Virus record (IMG/VR): IMGVR_UViG_3300043256_000195
Coordinates: 1 to 45,181 of that record
Strand: one strand, 5' to 3'
Source: a virus
Length of the DNA stretch: 45,181 bases
The notes under the pieces are model-generated. The model was not told the origin of the DNA and made no database searches. It saw nothing but the letters and a program-made list of their open reading frames with translations. A program made the position numbers and the translations under genes. This document shows positions 21,042 to 27,725 of the stretch, piece by piece (the stretch's first letter is position 1; every line of letters starts with the position of its first letter).

Positions 21042-21282
21042 CATCCCAGAGATAAAGGCGCGGTACGAGGCGGACGGCCCGCATGTGCAAAATGGCGCTT
21101 TCTGTCAGGGCTGTCTCTGTGTGTGGCCGTGCGGTGGCTCCTTCCTGGCCGCTCTTGTCACGGCACTAGAGGAGGCGCAGGAGAAGAGAGAACAGACAAT
21201 GACACTCTTACACACTCGGTCGGTTAACAAGGCTCCTGGTATCTGCAAGGCTATCGAGGACATTTGGGGAGAGAGCGAATGA
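21034..21282 (+). CDS. 82-aa Cys-rich hypothetical protein
   Basis: This 82-residue protein starts at ATG 21034. NGAFCQGCLCVWPCGG is a compact Cys cluster (C-x-x-C-x-C-x-x-x-C) preceded by His, plausibly a zinc site, and is followed by a helical half. Unknown function; chained overlaps with both neighbours. Confidence 0.65.
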   Translation: MLNIPEIKARYEADGPHVQNGAFCQGCLCVWPCGGSFLAALVTALEEAQEKREQTMTLLHTRSVNKAPGICKAIEDIWGESE

Positions 21283-21605
21283 GCGCAAACGACGAACTTG
21301 AACACTATATGGCTTCCTGTTCTAGGCTCAAGGCCGAGAACGCCCGCCTACAGGAGCGGGTGGAGGAGGCCGAGCAAGCGCTGCTCGCGGGCATAGATTT
21401 GGCAGCATTCTACCGGAATGAGCGCGACTGCTACAAGGCGCTGGCAGAGCGGCGGAAGGTGACGTTGGACGCTGGATGGCCGTTCCTCTGGCATACGAAG
21501 GATTGCGTATCTGTGGTCGGCCAAGTCGCGTCAGGGCACCCGTGCGACTGTGGCTTTACGGGGATGATTGAGTTGGTCAAGGAAGTGCGAGGTTCAGTAT
21601 GTTGA
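21279..21605 (+). CDS. Coiled-coil protein with C-terminal Cys/His motif (108 aa)
   Basis: The best start is ATG 21279 (ATGA overlap). Residues about 10-40 are a clear coiled coil (SRLKAENARLQERVEEAEQALL). The end has HTKDCVSVVGQ and HPCDCGFTG, a possible zinc knuckle. Unknown function. Confidence 0.65.
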   Translation: MSANDELEHYMASCSRLKAENARLQERVEEAEQALLAGIDLAAFYRNERDCYKALAERRKVTLDAGWPFLWHTKDCVSVVGQVASGHPCDCGFTGMIELVKEVRGSVC

Positions 21606-21633
21606 TAGCCTGTGCCGCCATCGAGGAGGGGAG

Positions 21634-21873
21634 ATGAGTATTCCATTCTGGACAGCCTGGCGAGAGCGTGAGAAAGCAAAGGCGCTGGCAAAAGAAGTTG
21701 CTCGCGAGCGCCACATTGGGCTTGACGAGTGGATAGACGAGTACCAGCGCCATGTCTTCAACGAGGAGACTGTACTTCCTGGCGATCCCCCCTACTACGA
21801 TTGTTGCCCAGGTGTTGGCGATGGTCATATCCACCTACTCCCGCGAAGTGCGATGCCGGAGGAGTCCCCATGA
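21634..21873 (+). CDS. 79-aa hypothetical protein
   Basis: ATG 21634 follows GAGGAGGGGAG, a very strong site. The 79-residue product has a basic helical first half (REREKAKALAKEVARERHIG) and a second half with PYYDCCPGVGDGHIH. Upstream codons in frame overlap the previous gene and lack a site. Function unknown. Confidence 0.65.
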   Translation: MSIPFWTAWREREKAKALAKEVARERHIGLDEWIDEYQRHVFNEETVLPGDPPYYDCCPGVGDGHIHLLPRSAMPEESP

Positions 21874-22484
21874 CGACATACAGGGGGCTACTGGAACGGA
21901 CACGTCTACACCTGAGAGCAACCGTTGCCGATGCGGACAGGCAGAAGGTGAGCCTTCCCAACGTCGTGATGGCCCTAGAGGACATCGACGCTTACTTGGC
22001 CCAGCCCATAACGACATCGGCGCTGCTGGATCAGGTACTTCCCGTGTTCAGCACGGCTAGGGACACAGAGGGGACGTGCAAAACGTGTGGCGTACTCGCA
22101 CCTGTAATGCACGACCCTAAGTGCGTTTGGCCGATTGCTTACGAGGCGCTTACTGCTTTGGACTCGTCCCGTGAGGGGGAGCTGGTGGCGGCGCTGGAGA
22201 AGCAGGAAACGTGTGGGAAATGTCGTCTTCACGGTCTTGTTTTCGCGGAGGCTAAGAGACATTTACAGGGTGCTGTGGGTTGGATGCCGGACAACGATGC
22301 CCGCCGCGAGGCAATGAGCTTCTTGCGTATGAGCGAGCGACAAGTCCGTGCCCTAGCCCAGCCGTGCGCGACGTGCGGGGGAAAGCAGAAGGCGTTTGGT
22401 ACGTGTGAGCACAACGTTCATCCACATCCCTGCTATCTTCAAGGCCCCTGCCCGGACTGTGTGCCCCAGGGGGAGAAGGAATGA
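21870..22484 (+). CDS. Multi-zinc-knuckle hypothetical protein (204 aa)
   Basis: ATG 21870 (ATGA overlap) gives 204 residues. Helical stretches alternate with Cys pairs: CKTCGVLAP-x-x-HDPKC, CGKCRLHG, CATCGGK and a C-terminal CYLQGPCPDC. Several independent zinc sites on a helical scaffold suggest a nucleic-acid or protein adaptor. Family not recognised. The open frame continues upstream, but there it overlaps the preceding gene. Confidence 0.66.
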   Translation: MTTYRGLLERTRLHLRATVADADRQKVSLPNVVMALEDIDAYLAQPITTSALLDQVLPVFSTARDTEGTCKTCGVLAPVMHDPKCVWPIAYEALTALDSSREGELVAALEKQETCGKCRLHGLVFAEAKRHLQGAVGWMPDNDARREAMSFLRMSERQVRALAQPCATCGGKQKAFGTCEHNVHPHPCYLQGPCPDCVPQGEKE

Positions 22485-22633
22485 GCTGGCAGGCGAACAA
22501 GGTCCATAACGATCACCGCTCGTACTGTGACCGTTGCGCTAGGACGGTGATGGTTTGCTACGCCTTACTGAAATCGAGGGAGAAGCGACGGCGCGTGGTG
22601 CATCTATTTAGGGAGAGCCTGGCTGTGATATAA
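22481..22633 (+). CDS. 50-aa basic protein
   Basis: ATG 22481 overlaps the previous stop (ATGA). The 50 residues are basic, with CDRCA near residue 17 and an LKSREKRRRVVHLF helix. Its TAA stop (22631-22633) is embedded in a TATAAT promoter element, exactly as at the cytosine methyltransferase end. Confidence 0.58.
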   Translation: MSWQANKVHNDHRSYCDRCARTVMVCYALLKSREKRRRVVHLFRESLAVI

Positions 22634-22634
22634 T
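22626..22634 (+). promoter_or_regulatory. Extended -10 promoter overlapping a stop codon
   Basis: TGA-TATAAT is a perfect -10 with extended TG, in the context GGCTGTG-x-TATAATGC that also occurs at 16877-16892. It lies 41 bp upstream of the HNH copy 2 promoter; the short interval contains a CGGC-TTA-GCCG hairpin (22650-22660). Confidence 0.58.
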
Positions 22635-22666
22635 GCACGACTGAGAGGGCGGCTTAGCCGTTAGGG

Positions 22667-22675
22667 TGGTACAAT
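22667..22675 (+). promoter_or_regulatory. Extended -10 promoter of HNH copy 2
   Basis: TGG-TACAAT, identical to the element at 18844-18852 before HNH copy 1. Predicted initiation is near 22682, giving a leader of about 67 nt. Confidence 0.5.
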
Positions 22676-22692
22676 GGTTGTAGCAATAGAAC

Positions 22693-22748
22693 GGGGCCGC
22701 GACGTGGCAACACGTCCGACCCCACGACAACGAAAGGCAAGTCTTTCG
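22693..22748 (+). promoter_or_regulatory. Conserved two-hairpin RNA leader of HNH copy 2
   Basis: Hairpin 1: GGGG (22693-22696) with CCCC (22720-22723), and inner GACGT (22701-22705) with ACGTC (22712-22716). Hairpin 2: CGAAAG (22731-22736) with CTTTCG (22743-22748), loop 6 nt, abutting ATG 22749. Compared with copy 1, one extra base lengthens the inner stem by a pair and two extra bases lengthen hairpin 2 by a pair while keeping its loop at 6 nt. Those indels change the reading frame between copies, so selection is on RNA. Confidence 0.62.
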
Positions 22749-23180
22749 ATGCAGCTACAGTTTACCACTTCTCCTGTCTTTGGCGATCCCCGTCTGCTTG
22801 CTCGGTTCTGGGATAAGGTTCACGTTCTCGATAACGGATGCTGGGAGTGGCAGGGCGGTAAAAGCAGAGGATACGGCTACTCTAGCTGGCGCGGGCGGAA
22901 CCACCAAGTACACCGCCTAGCGTTTGAGCGCTTGGTCGGGCCCATCCCTGAAGGTCTCACGATAGACCACCTCTGCCGCAATCGAGCGTGTGTTAACCCG
23001 GTGCACTTAGAGCCTGTAACTATGCGTGAGAACATCTTGCGGGGCGACGGGTTGGCGGCGAGAGAGGCGCGTCGCACTCACTGCGTTGAAGGGCATGAGT
23101 ACTCAGATGCGAACACCTATCGGAGTCGGGGGAAGCGCCTCTGTCGTGAATGTCGCAGGACGAAATACCGACGAAAGTAA
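22749..23180 (+). CDS. HNH homing endonuclease, copy 2
   Basis: ATG 22749 gives 143 residues. The N-terminal MQLQ-x-TTSP-x-FGD is shared with copy 1. The nuclease core has VHRLAFERLVGPIPEGLTIDHLCRNRAC, VNPVHLEPVT and NILRG, then CVEGHEYSDANTYRSRGKRLCRECRR as a second zinc site. About half the residues match copy 1 by eye. The two genes sit next to the two peptidoglycan-degrading genes. Likely a selfish free-standing endonuclease. Confidence 0.85.
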   Translation: MQLQFTTSPVFGDPRLLARFWDKVHVLDNGCWEWQGGKSRGYGYSSWRGRNHQVHRLAFERLVGPIPEGLTIDHLCRNRACVNPVHLEPVTMRENILRGDGLAAREARRTHCVEGHEYSDANTYRSRGKRLCRECRRTKYRRK

Positions 23181-23209
23181 ACGTGTGCTGGATTCTTCTG
23201 GGAGTCATC

Positions 23210-23443
23210 ATGGCGTGGGCTGACATCTACGGGACACCATTTCTCGATGAATCGGTCAGGGAGTTCTGCCGCGAGGTTGACGGCGACAAAGCACTGGACA
23301 TCCCCGAAACCGTCTCAGATAGCGAGTCGTATCTGGAAACCCGCGACATTCCCTGCGACATTCCGCCCATGTTCAAGCGGGACAAGGAAGCCGAGGCTAC
23401 GGCGAAGAAGGCCGACGTCTACGTGAGGTTCATGGCGAAGTGA
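23210..23443 (+). CDS. 77-aa acidic hypothetical protein
   Basis: The preferred start is ATG 23210 (after GGGAGTCATC). The 77-residue product is acidic, with PFLDESVREFCREVDG and repeated Asp/Ile/Pro turns (TRDIPCDIPP), ending in a Lys/Glu helix. It overlaps the amidase start (GTGA). Function unknown; it may form part of the lysis unit by position. Confidence 0.6.
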   Translation: MAWADIYGTPFLDESVREFCREVDGDKALDIPETVSDSESYLETRDIPCDIPPMFKRDKEAEATAKKADVYVRFMAK

Positions 23444-24144
23444 TCGCTACGCAGCAGATCGCGGGCAACGACAGTGGGCCGTTCCTCCGACAGCCGGAGA
23501 TCGTCGTCATGCACGCTACGCGCAGCACGATAGCGACTAAGACGGACGCGGAGGAGCTGCAATCCACCTTAAACTGGTTTGTCAACCCCGAGGGGGCGTC
23601 GTCTCATTGGGTGCTGAGTGAACTAGAGCGAGTCAGGGTCGTTCAGGACTCACTCATTGCCTGGCACTCCGCTTGGCTGAACGGGCGATCATGGAGCATA
23701 GAGATGACGCAGCCCACCATCGACAGAGACTTCACAGACGGCCACTACGCCAACGCTGCCTTGATAGGCCAGAACTACGTCAAGTTGGGTGTGACTCCTG
23801 TTTGGTTGGACTACTGGGACGGCGAGGATGGGAGCGGGTTTGTAGACCACGAGGACACAAAGCAGGGTCGGGAAGCGGGCAAGACGGATATTGGCCCGAA
23901 GTTCGACAGGGCGAGGTTCATTTCATCATTGGAGGACGGTATGGATGAAGCAACGGTACAGAAGATCGTGGGCAAGGCAATAGAGGCCAACAACAACTCT
24001 AAGTGGCGCTTCAAGCAGATTGCCGACAACCTACCAGCGTTGAATGCCCACCTGAGGAACATCGTGAACGGGCTGATTAAAGCGAGTGGGGGCGGAGGCT
24101 ACACAGACGAGCAGGCGGTCAAGGCCGTCAAGGACAAGTTGTAG
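23440..24144 (+). CDS. N-acetylmuramoyl-L-alanine amidase (Amidase_2 type endolysin)
   Basis: GTG 23440 gives 234 residues. IVVMHATRST carries the first zinc His (residue 25). Next come the conserved ASSHWVL (His 56) and IAWHSAWLNGRSWSIEM (His 76), and then VDHEDTKQGREAGKTDIGPKFD with the last His and the K-x-D-x-G-P motif. These are Amidase_2 hallmarks, cleaving the amide bond between N-acetylmuramic acid and L-Ala. The C-terminal about 75 residues (helices, KWRFKQIADNLPALNAHLRN) may bind the cell wall. It is followed by small membrane proteins, a typical lysis cassette. Confidence 0.88.
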   Translation: MIATQQIAGNDSGPFLRQPEIVVMHATRSTIATKTDAEELQSTLNWFVNPEGASSHWVLSELERVRVVQDSLIAWHSAWLNGRSWSIEMTQPTIDRDFTDGHYANAALIGQNYVKLGVTPVWLDYWDGEDGSGFVDHEDTKQGREAGKTDIGPKFDRARFISSLEDGMDEATVQKIVGKAIEANNNSKWRFKQIADNLPALNAHLRNIVNGLIKASGGGGYTDEQAVKAVKDKL

Positions 24145-24155
24145 TTGGGGAGATC

Positions 24156-24260
24156 GTGGTCATCATCGGCTGGGGCTTCGCGGCTGTCGCGGCATTCGGC
24201 GGCGTGGCGTTCCTAGCGAAGATGGCGTACTGGAAGCCGGAGAAACGGAGGCGACGATGA
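24156..24260 (+). CDS. 34-aa single-span membrane peptide
   Basis: GTG 24156 follows TTGGGGAGATC. The 34 residues are one hydrophobic helix (VVIIGWGFAAVAAFGGVAFLA) with a basic tail KPEKRRRR. Placed right after the amidase, it may be a holin partner or antiholin. It overlaps the next gene as ATGA. Confidence 0.55.
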   Translation: MVIIGWGFAAVAAFGGVAFLAKMAYWKPEKRRRR

Positions 24261-24439
24261 AGTGGCTTCGTGAGTGGCTGTTCAATCTGCGTCCTCCTGC
24301 GGTGGCTCGTACTGTGACCCGCGCCGAAGGAGAGAGGGCTAGGCGAGAGGCTGAGAGACGCTGGCAAGAAGAAGAACAGTGGAGGCTTGACCACCTTGAC
24401 GGCTGCCCGTGCGAGGCTACTGAACGGAGGCGACGATGA
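24257..24439 (+). CDS. 60-aa charged helical protein
   Basis: ATG 24257 (ATGA overlap; GGAGGCGACG upstream). The start MKWLREWLFNLRPP may be a short amphipathic membrane anchor, followed by an Arg/Glu-rich helix (RAEGERARREAERRWQEEEQ) and a CPC motif. The GGAGGCGACG before its start is repeated before the next gene (24425-24434). Possibly an inner-membrane lysis accessory; function not established. Confidence 0.58.
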   Translation: MKWLREWLFNLRPPAVARTVTRAEGERARREAERRWQEEEQWRLDHLDGCPCEATERRRR

Positions 24440-24618
24440 GCGAGATAATCAGGAGCTTGTTTTCAGAGGGCGGGGCGCTGAGAGTCCGCGCTATCTTGGC
24501 GTTCGTAATCGGCGGGGTGTACGCCTACCTAGCGATCACGGGTGAAATTCCCGCAGAGGACATCAAGGAAGTGACGCTATTAGTGATCGCCTTCTACTTC
24601 TTCACGAGGGCCAAGTGA
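24436..24618 (+). CDS. Holin candidate
   Basis: This 60-residue protein starts at ATG 24436 behind GGAGGCGACG. Two hydrophobic segments (about residues 18-34, ILAFVIGGVYAYLAITG, and 44-57, EVTLLVIAFYFFTR) are separated by an acidic loop, with a charged C-terminal end. Two-span small proteins just downstream of an endolysin are typical class II-like holins, which permeabilise the membrane at lysis. Sequence alone cannot prove pore function. It overlaps the next GTG start. Confidence 0.6.
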   Translation: MSEIIRSLFSEGGALRVRAILAFVIGGVYAYLAITGEIPAEDIKEVTLLVIAFYFFTRAK

Positions 24619-24824
24619 ACGCCCTAGACAAAAGCCTAGAGGAGGCGTGGCGGGGGTTAGTCTTCGATTCGGCCAGCACCGCTGCGAAGAAGAAAGCTAA
24701 TCTACACTGGCTGAAGAAGAGATTGGACGAGACGCGGCAGGCTGTTGCCGACACAAGGGCGAGGCTAATCTTCCAAGAGCTGCACTTGGCAGCCGGTGAG
24801 CGGGTGTTGAAAGAGTATGACTAG
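24615..24824 (+). CDS. 69-aa coiled-coil protein
   Basis: GTG 24615 (GTGA overlap). The 69-residue product is almost entirely helical and charged (KKKANLHWLKKRLDETRQAVADTRARL). It could be a soluble lysis accessory or unrelated. Function unknown. Confidence 0.6.
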   Translation: MNALDKSLEEAWRGLVFDSASTAAKKKANLHWLKKRLDETRQAVADTRARLIFQELHLAAGERVLKEYD

Positions 24825-25050
24825 CTGCCAACGCTGCGGGGTAGAGGCGGAGCTGGGCGAGTGCCCGTTCTGTCGCCGTCAGTTGTGCGTGACGTGCTAC
24901 GATGCCGATCAGGACTACCCATGCCGGTTGGCTCCCATTGAACTACGTGACGAGGCTATCAGGGCGTTACGTGGTGGGGGGATGTCGCGGAGCGAGGTAG
25001 CGGAGCGGTTCAGGTTGTCTACTGTGACGATCTCGCGGGTGATGCGGTGA
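24817..25050 (+). CDS. Zinc-finger plus helix-turn-helix DNA-binding protein
   Basis: This 77-residue protein starts at ATG 24817. The N-terminal half has CQRCGVEAELGECPFCRRQLCVTCYDAD, a cross-brace-like double zinc site. The C-terminal half is a resolvase/sigma-type HTH: ELRDEAIRALRGGGMSRSEVAERFRLSTVTISRVMR. The combination is unusual and points to a sequence-specific regulator, possibly of the late genes. It overlaps the next GTG. Confidence 0.7.
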   Translation: MTSCQRCGVEAELGECPFCRRQLCVTCYDADQDYPCRLAPIELRDEAIRALRGGGMSRSEVAERFRLSTVTISRVMR

Positions 25051-25292
25051 TACTCTTACAGGTAGCGGTGGACGGATATGTTATCCCTGGCATTGTCACG
25101 CTGGCGGTCATCGGCGTGGGCCAGGCCGTTGCTATGTGGGTCAACGTCGCCATCTTGAGGAGGGATATGAAAGAGCTACTTACCCTCCATCCCCGTCAAG
25201 GGAATCCCGGCGGGCTCACCCATGACCCGCACCAATTCTGCGCGAACTCGGATTGCTTGATGAAGGGCGACCAGCACGCGGAGGAGGGATAG
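25047..25292 (+). CDS. 81-aa membrane protein
   Basis: GTG 25047 (GTGA overlap). One long hydrophobic segment (about residues 10-35, VIPGIVTLAVIGVGQAVAMWVNVAIL) precedes a cytoplasmic-type basic region and HDPHQFCANSDC. It may join the lysis cassette as a holin or spanin-like part, but no family was recognised. Confidence 0.58.
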   Translation: MILLQVAVDGYVIPGIVTLAVIGVGQAVAMWVNVAILRRDMKELLTLHPRQGNPGGLTHDPHQFCANSDCLMKGDQHAEEG

Positions 25293-25294
25293 GC

Positions 25295-25480
25295 ATGAGG
25301 CTTCGGTTTGAGAGAGATATAGCGCGGCTCGTAACCATTGGTTCTGTGGAAGGGCGGCCCGAAGCCGTGAGGGAGTTCGATGATAGAGAGCTGTGGCCTT
25401 CCTCGTATTTAATTAAGGCTTGGATAGAAGAACTCAAGGAATATTTGGGCGAAGACGTGGAACAGGTTTGGCAGGGATGA
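25295..25480 (+). CDS. 61-aa hypothetical protein
   Basis: ATG 25295 follows GGAGGGATAGGC. The 61 residues are acidic and helical (SYLIKAWIEELKEYLGEDVEQVW). It overlaps the next ATG by four bases. Function unknown. Confidence 0.6.
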   Translation: MRLRFERDIARLVTIGSVEGRPEAVREFDDRELWPSSYLIKAWIEELKEYLGEDVEQVWQG

Positions 25481-25869
25481 CGTACACCACTGGCCTAGTG
25501 CGGGGCTACCTCTGCAACTACCAGAGACGCGCCATGGATACCCGTCCCCGCCCTCCGGACGATAAGCTGGCTGTTAGGGTGCCGCCCTTAGAAGAAGCCC
25601 CGTATGCGGCGACTAGCTGCGTCTGGGCGGACCTAGAGGGGGCGATGCGAAACTTGCCGTATAACTGGGAGAAGATCACCTTCGCCGTGCTGTGTTTGGG
25701 TGGGGGCAAAGAGGGGACGAGCTGGCGCAACGGAATGTCGGTATACAACTGGCGAGAGAAGGTTGGGGACTTCTGGGGGATAACCGCTGGGGAAGTGAAC
25801 AAGATAGAGAAAGCCGCCGTCCAGGAAATGACTGACTCACTGAACGGCGTCGCGGTCACTAACGGCTAG
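25477..25869 (+). CDS. Sigma-region-4-like or RinA/ArpU-like late regulator candidate
   Basis: ATG 25477 (ATGA overlap) gives 130 residues. The second half, WADLEGAMRNLPYNWEKITFAVLCLG then SVYNWREKVGDFWGITAGEVNKIEKAAVQEMTDSL, has the length and helix pattern of a sigma-70 region 4 or of phage late regulators of the ArpU/RinA type. An inserted Gly-rich loop precedes the putative recognition helix. It is the last + gene before the minus operon, a usual place for a late-transcription switch. Assignment is tentative. Confidence 0.45.
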   Translation: MTYTTGLVRGYLCNYQRRAMDTRPRPPDDKLAVRVPPLEEAPYAATSCVWADLEGAMRNLPYNWEKITFAVLCLGGGKEGTSWRNGMSVYNWREKVGDFWGITAGEVNKIEKAAVQEMTDSLNGVAVTNG

Positions 25870-26016
25870 GCGACGGGCTTTTGTCCTGTGACGAGAGTGT
25901 CTTAGTCCCGCCTTGCTATGGCGACTGCACCACCAGCGGCTATACTCAACGACAGAGGCTGGAATGAAGCATCGGCGGTTGCGGACGATTGCGGAGCACT
26001 GCTGCTTTTCATCCAT
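25837..26016 (-). CDS. Possible 59-aa minus-strand Cys/His-rich protein
   Basis: ATG at 26016 (minus) follows GGGAG at 7-nt spacing. The 59 residues begin MDEKQQCSAIVRNRRC and contain YSRWWCSRHSK, resembling small zinc peptides. It overlaps the 3' end of the + regulator gene by 33 bases and lies beyond the hairpin that probably ends the minus operon. A + frame (25918-26154) over the same DNA looks worse. Weakly supported. Confidence 0.28.
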   Translation of the reverse strand: MDEKQQCSAIVRNRRCFIPASVVEYSRWWCSRHSKAGLRHSRHRTKARRLAVSDRDAVQ

Positions 26017-26058
26017 TTGACGTCTCCCGTTCCTAGTGATACGCTTCTATGGTACGAT

Positions 26059-26080
26059 GAGCGTCCTTGCGGGGACGCTC
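26059..26080. terminator. Symmetric hairpin between converging transcription units
   Basis: GAGCGTCC (26059-26066), loop TTGCGG and GGACGCTC (26073-26080) form a perfect 8-bp stem immediately after the last well-supported minus-strand stop codon. Neither side has a T-run, so it may be a weak or factor-assisted bidirectional terminator. Confidence 0.45.
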
Positions 26081-26298
26081 TAAATGTTAGCCTTTGCACT
26101 ACACCGCTTGCAGATTTTCAATTCCTTAATGATGTAGCCGTTGTCCTGGAGTAGTTTGTCTGGATCGGCCATCATGGTCAGGCGGCGGTCGCAGAGTGAC
26201 ATGAAGCTCAAAGGTGTGCTTTCTAGGTGTAGGATGCCCGCAAACGCGACGCCCACAGGTACATGTGATTTGCCGACAAATCCGACGCGGCGCTTCAC
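26080..26298 (-). CDS. 72-aa hypothetical protein, end of minus operon
   Basis: The minus-strand GTG at 26298 overlaps the previous gene's stop (GTGA). The 72-residue product has HLESTPLSFMSLCDRRL and a C-terminal CKRCSAKA, suggesting a His/Cys zinc site. The last codons lead straight into the hairpin at 26059-26080. Function unknown. Confidence 0.6.
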   Translation of the reverse strand: MKRRVGFVGKSHVPVGVAFAGILHLESTPLSFMSLCDRRLTMMADPDKLLQDNGYIIKELKICKRCSAKANI

Positions 26299-26570
26299 TT
26301 CCTCGCCTCCTCAATGGCATCGCGGGCCTTCGCAACGATTATCTCCGAAACGTTCAGGCGTTCAGCGATAGTAGCCACTGAGATGTTCGCTGCTGTTGGG
26401 ACTATCGCTTCCAGCGCGGCTAGGAGCTTGGCGTTGATGGCGCGGAGCTTGCCCTTCTCGGTGGATGCCATGAACTGCAATTCGTTACGAGCGCGGGCTA
26501 GCTCTAGAGTCAGCCTTGCACCCTCTTCCTGGCAAGCAGGGCAATCGCCGTGTCCGAGTTTGTGTTCCAT
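26295..26570 (-). CDS. 91-aa Cys-knuckle plus helical protein
   Basis: The minus-strand ATG at 26570 follows GGAGGGAATT, an ideal site; an upstream in-frame ATG at 26645 lacks one and would give 116 residues. The start MEHKLGHGDCPACQEEGARL has a His/Cys knuckle, then a long helix (LELARARNELQFM) and an HTH-like end (ISVATIAERLNVSEIIVAKARDAI). A DNA-binding role is possible. Confidence 0.6.
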   Translation of the reverse strand: MEHKLGHGDCPACQEEGARLTLELARARNELQFMASTEKGKLRAINAKLLAALEAIVPTAANISVATIAERLNVSEIIVAKARDAIEEARK

Positions 26571-26654
26571 AATTCCCTCCATGAGTGCGTCTTTAGAGAA
26601 GACAGGTTCGCTGGTGTAGGTTAAGCGTTCGTGGTGTATCTCCATGACGAAATG

Positions 26655-26897
26655 CTAGGACTTGAGCCCGAGCCATACGTTGTTAGCGTCGGCCCAGTCG
26701 TACAGGCGCTCTAGTGCGTCGTCGCACTCTTCGACAGTCTGGATATCCTCAAAGTCGTCGATGATGTCAGCAAGATCAAACCCTGGGTCTGAGAACGCTG
26801 CAATGAGCTTGGCTTGGATGCGCCTAGCTACTACATCGGCGGGCTGAGTTGGGTCAATAAACGGTTTGATGTTGATTGTGTTAGTCCAACGTCTCAT
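26655..26897 (-). CDS. 80-aa acidic phage protein
   Basis: The minus-strand ATG at 26897 follows AGGAGGGGAACT. The 80-residue product is acidic and helical, with PADVVARRIQAKLIAAF, DLADIIDDFEDI and DDALERLYDWAD. Small acidic proteins in early operons often bind host nucleic-acid enzymes, but no target is evident. Confidence 0.65.
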   Translation of the reverse strand: MRRWTNTINIKPFIDPTQPADVVARRIQAKLIAAFSDPGFDLADIIDDFEDIQTVEECDDALERLYDWADANNVWLGLKS

Positions 26898-26907
26898 AGT
26901 TCCCCTC

Positions 26908-27072
26908 CTACCAACTGAGCATCCACGCAGCGAGGGCTACGGTAGCGAACACCCAGATGGCCGTATGAATGGTCCGGCGCAGGTTCTCGCGCAACTGAGC
27001 GCGTCTCTGGATACGTCGGGCCTGTTGCCGGCGGGCGCGGCCTAAGTCGCGGAGCATGGATTCGATCTTCAT
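26908..27072 (-). CDS. 54-aa basic single-span membrane protein
   Basis: The minus-strand ATG at 27072 follows AAAGGAGACTAACC. The N-terminal 33 residues are very basic (RARRQQARRIQRRAQLRENLRR), followed by a hydrophobic helix (TAIWVFATVALAAWMLSW) to the end. An N-in membrane peptide in the early operon; it could be a host-interaction or exclusion factor. Confidence 0.65.
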   Translation of the reverse strand: MKIESMLRDLGRARRQQARRIQRRAQLRENLRRTIHTAIWVFATVALAAWMLSW

Positions 27073-27092
27073 GGTTAGTCTCCTTTCGTCTA

Positions 27093-27668
27093 TTATGCGG
27101 CTAGCTTTGTCAGGCTGTTGGGCCGGTATACGCTTGGGGGTACTAAGACGGACGGGCGGATGACTTGCTTGCTTTGGGGATAGCCGCCGACGTGCTGGAC
27201 GGCCTGGGTGATGGCACTACAGACAGCCCACTCTTCGGCGGATATGGGAGCGTGGATCGAGTTACCCCAATAGGCGGTAGTCTTGCAGGTGCCGTTACGC
27301 TTGAACGTAGCCTTACCGTGAGTCCGGCGGTGATCCTTGCCAGGGGTAAGGTAGCGTGGGCGGAAGGTTGTGGCGGGCTCATGCCGTACAGGTGGCTTGT
27401 AGGGGCGCTTGATTGTGGTAGGGGTGGGTTTCGTATGGCCATTTCGTGATGCAGGGAGAAGGGTAGAGATAGCAGCCGCGATGTTACGGGCGTCATCTTC
27501 GCCGACGCGGACGCCGCGCTTAGTAGGATGCCACTCACCGTCAGGGGATCGCCAGTAGTTGCGAATGTCAACGTATCCCTTCTTCCGCCAGGTTCCGGCG
27601 CTGACGACTAGCTTAGAGTCGCCGCCGTTCTTAATCTCGCGGGACTGTGCTACGCTGTTTGTGGACAT
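27093..27668 (-). CDS. PC4-like ssDNA-binding transcription cofactor domain protein
   Basis: The minus-strand ATG at 27668 follows TAGGAGGTTCTACCG. Of 191 residues, about 20-70 (KLVVSAGTWRKKGYVDIRNYW, then GEWHPTKRGVRV, then DDARNIAAAI) match the PC4/Sub1 coactivator fold: two strands, the PTKxG turn and a closing helix. Phage PC4 proteins bind ssDNA and affect transcription or recombination. The C-terminal about 115 residues are basic and low-complexity, then a compact unknown region (THGKATFKRNG, HAPISAEEWAVCSAI). Confidence 0.7.
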   Translation of the reverse strand: MSTNSVAQSREIKNGGDSKLVVSAGTWRKKGYVDIRNYWRSPDGEWHPTKRGVRVGEDDARNIAAAISTLLPASRNGHTKPTPTTIKRPYKPPVRHEPATTFRPRYLTPGKDHRRTHGKATFKRNGTCKTTAYWGNSIHAPISAEEWAVCSAITQAVQHVGGYPQSKQVIRPSVLVPPSVYRPNSLTKLAA

Positions 27669-27725
27669 CGGTAGAACCTCCTATCGTGTCCGAATGGGGG
27701 TCAGTTTCGGCTGGCCCCTACTTGA

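Noticed and set aside
25918-26154. 78-codon + strand ORF between the regulator and the minus operon
   Set aside because: No ribosome site, runs through the 26059-26080 hairpin and into a better-supported minus-strand gene; composition is shadow-like.
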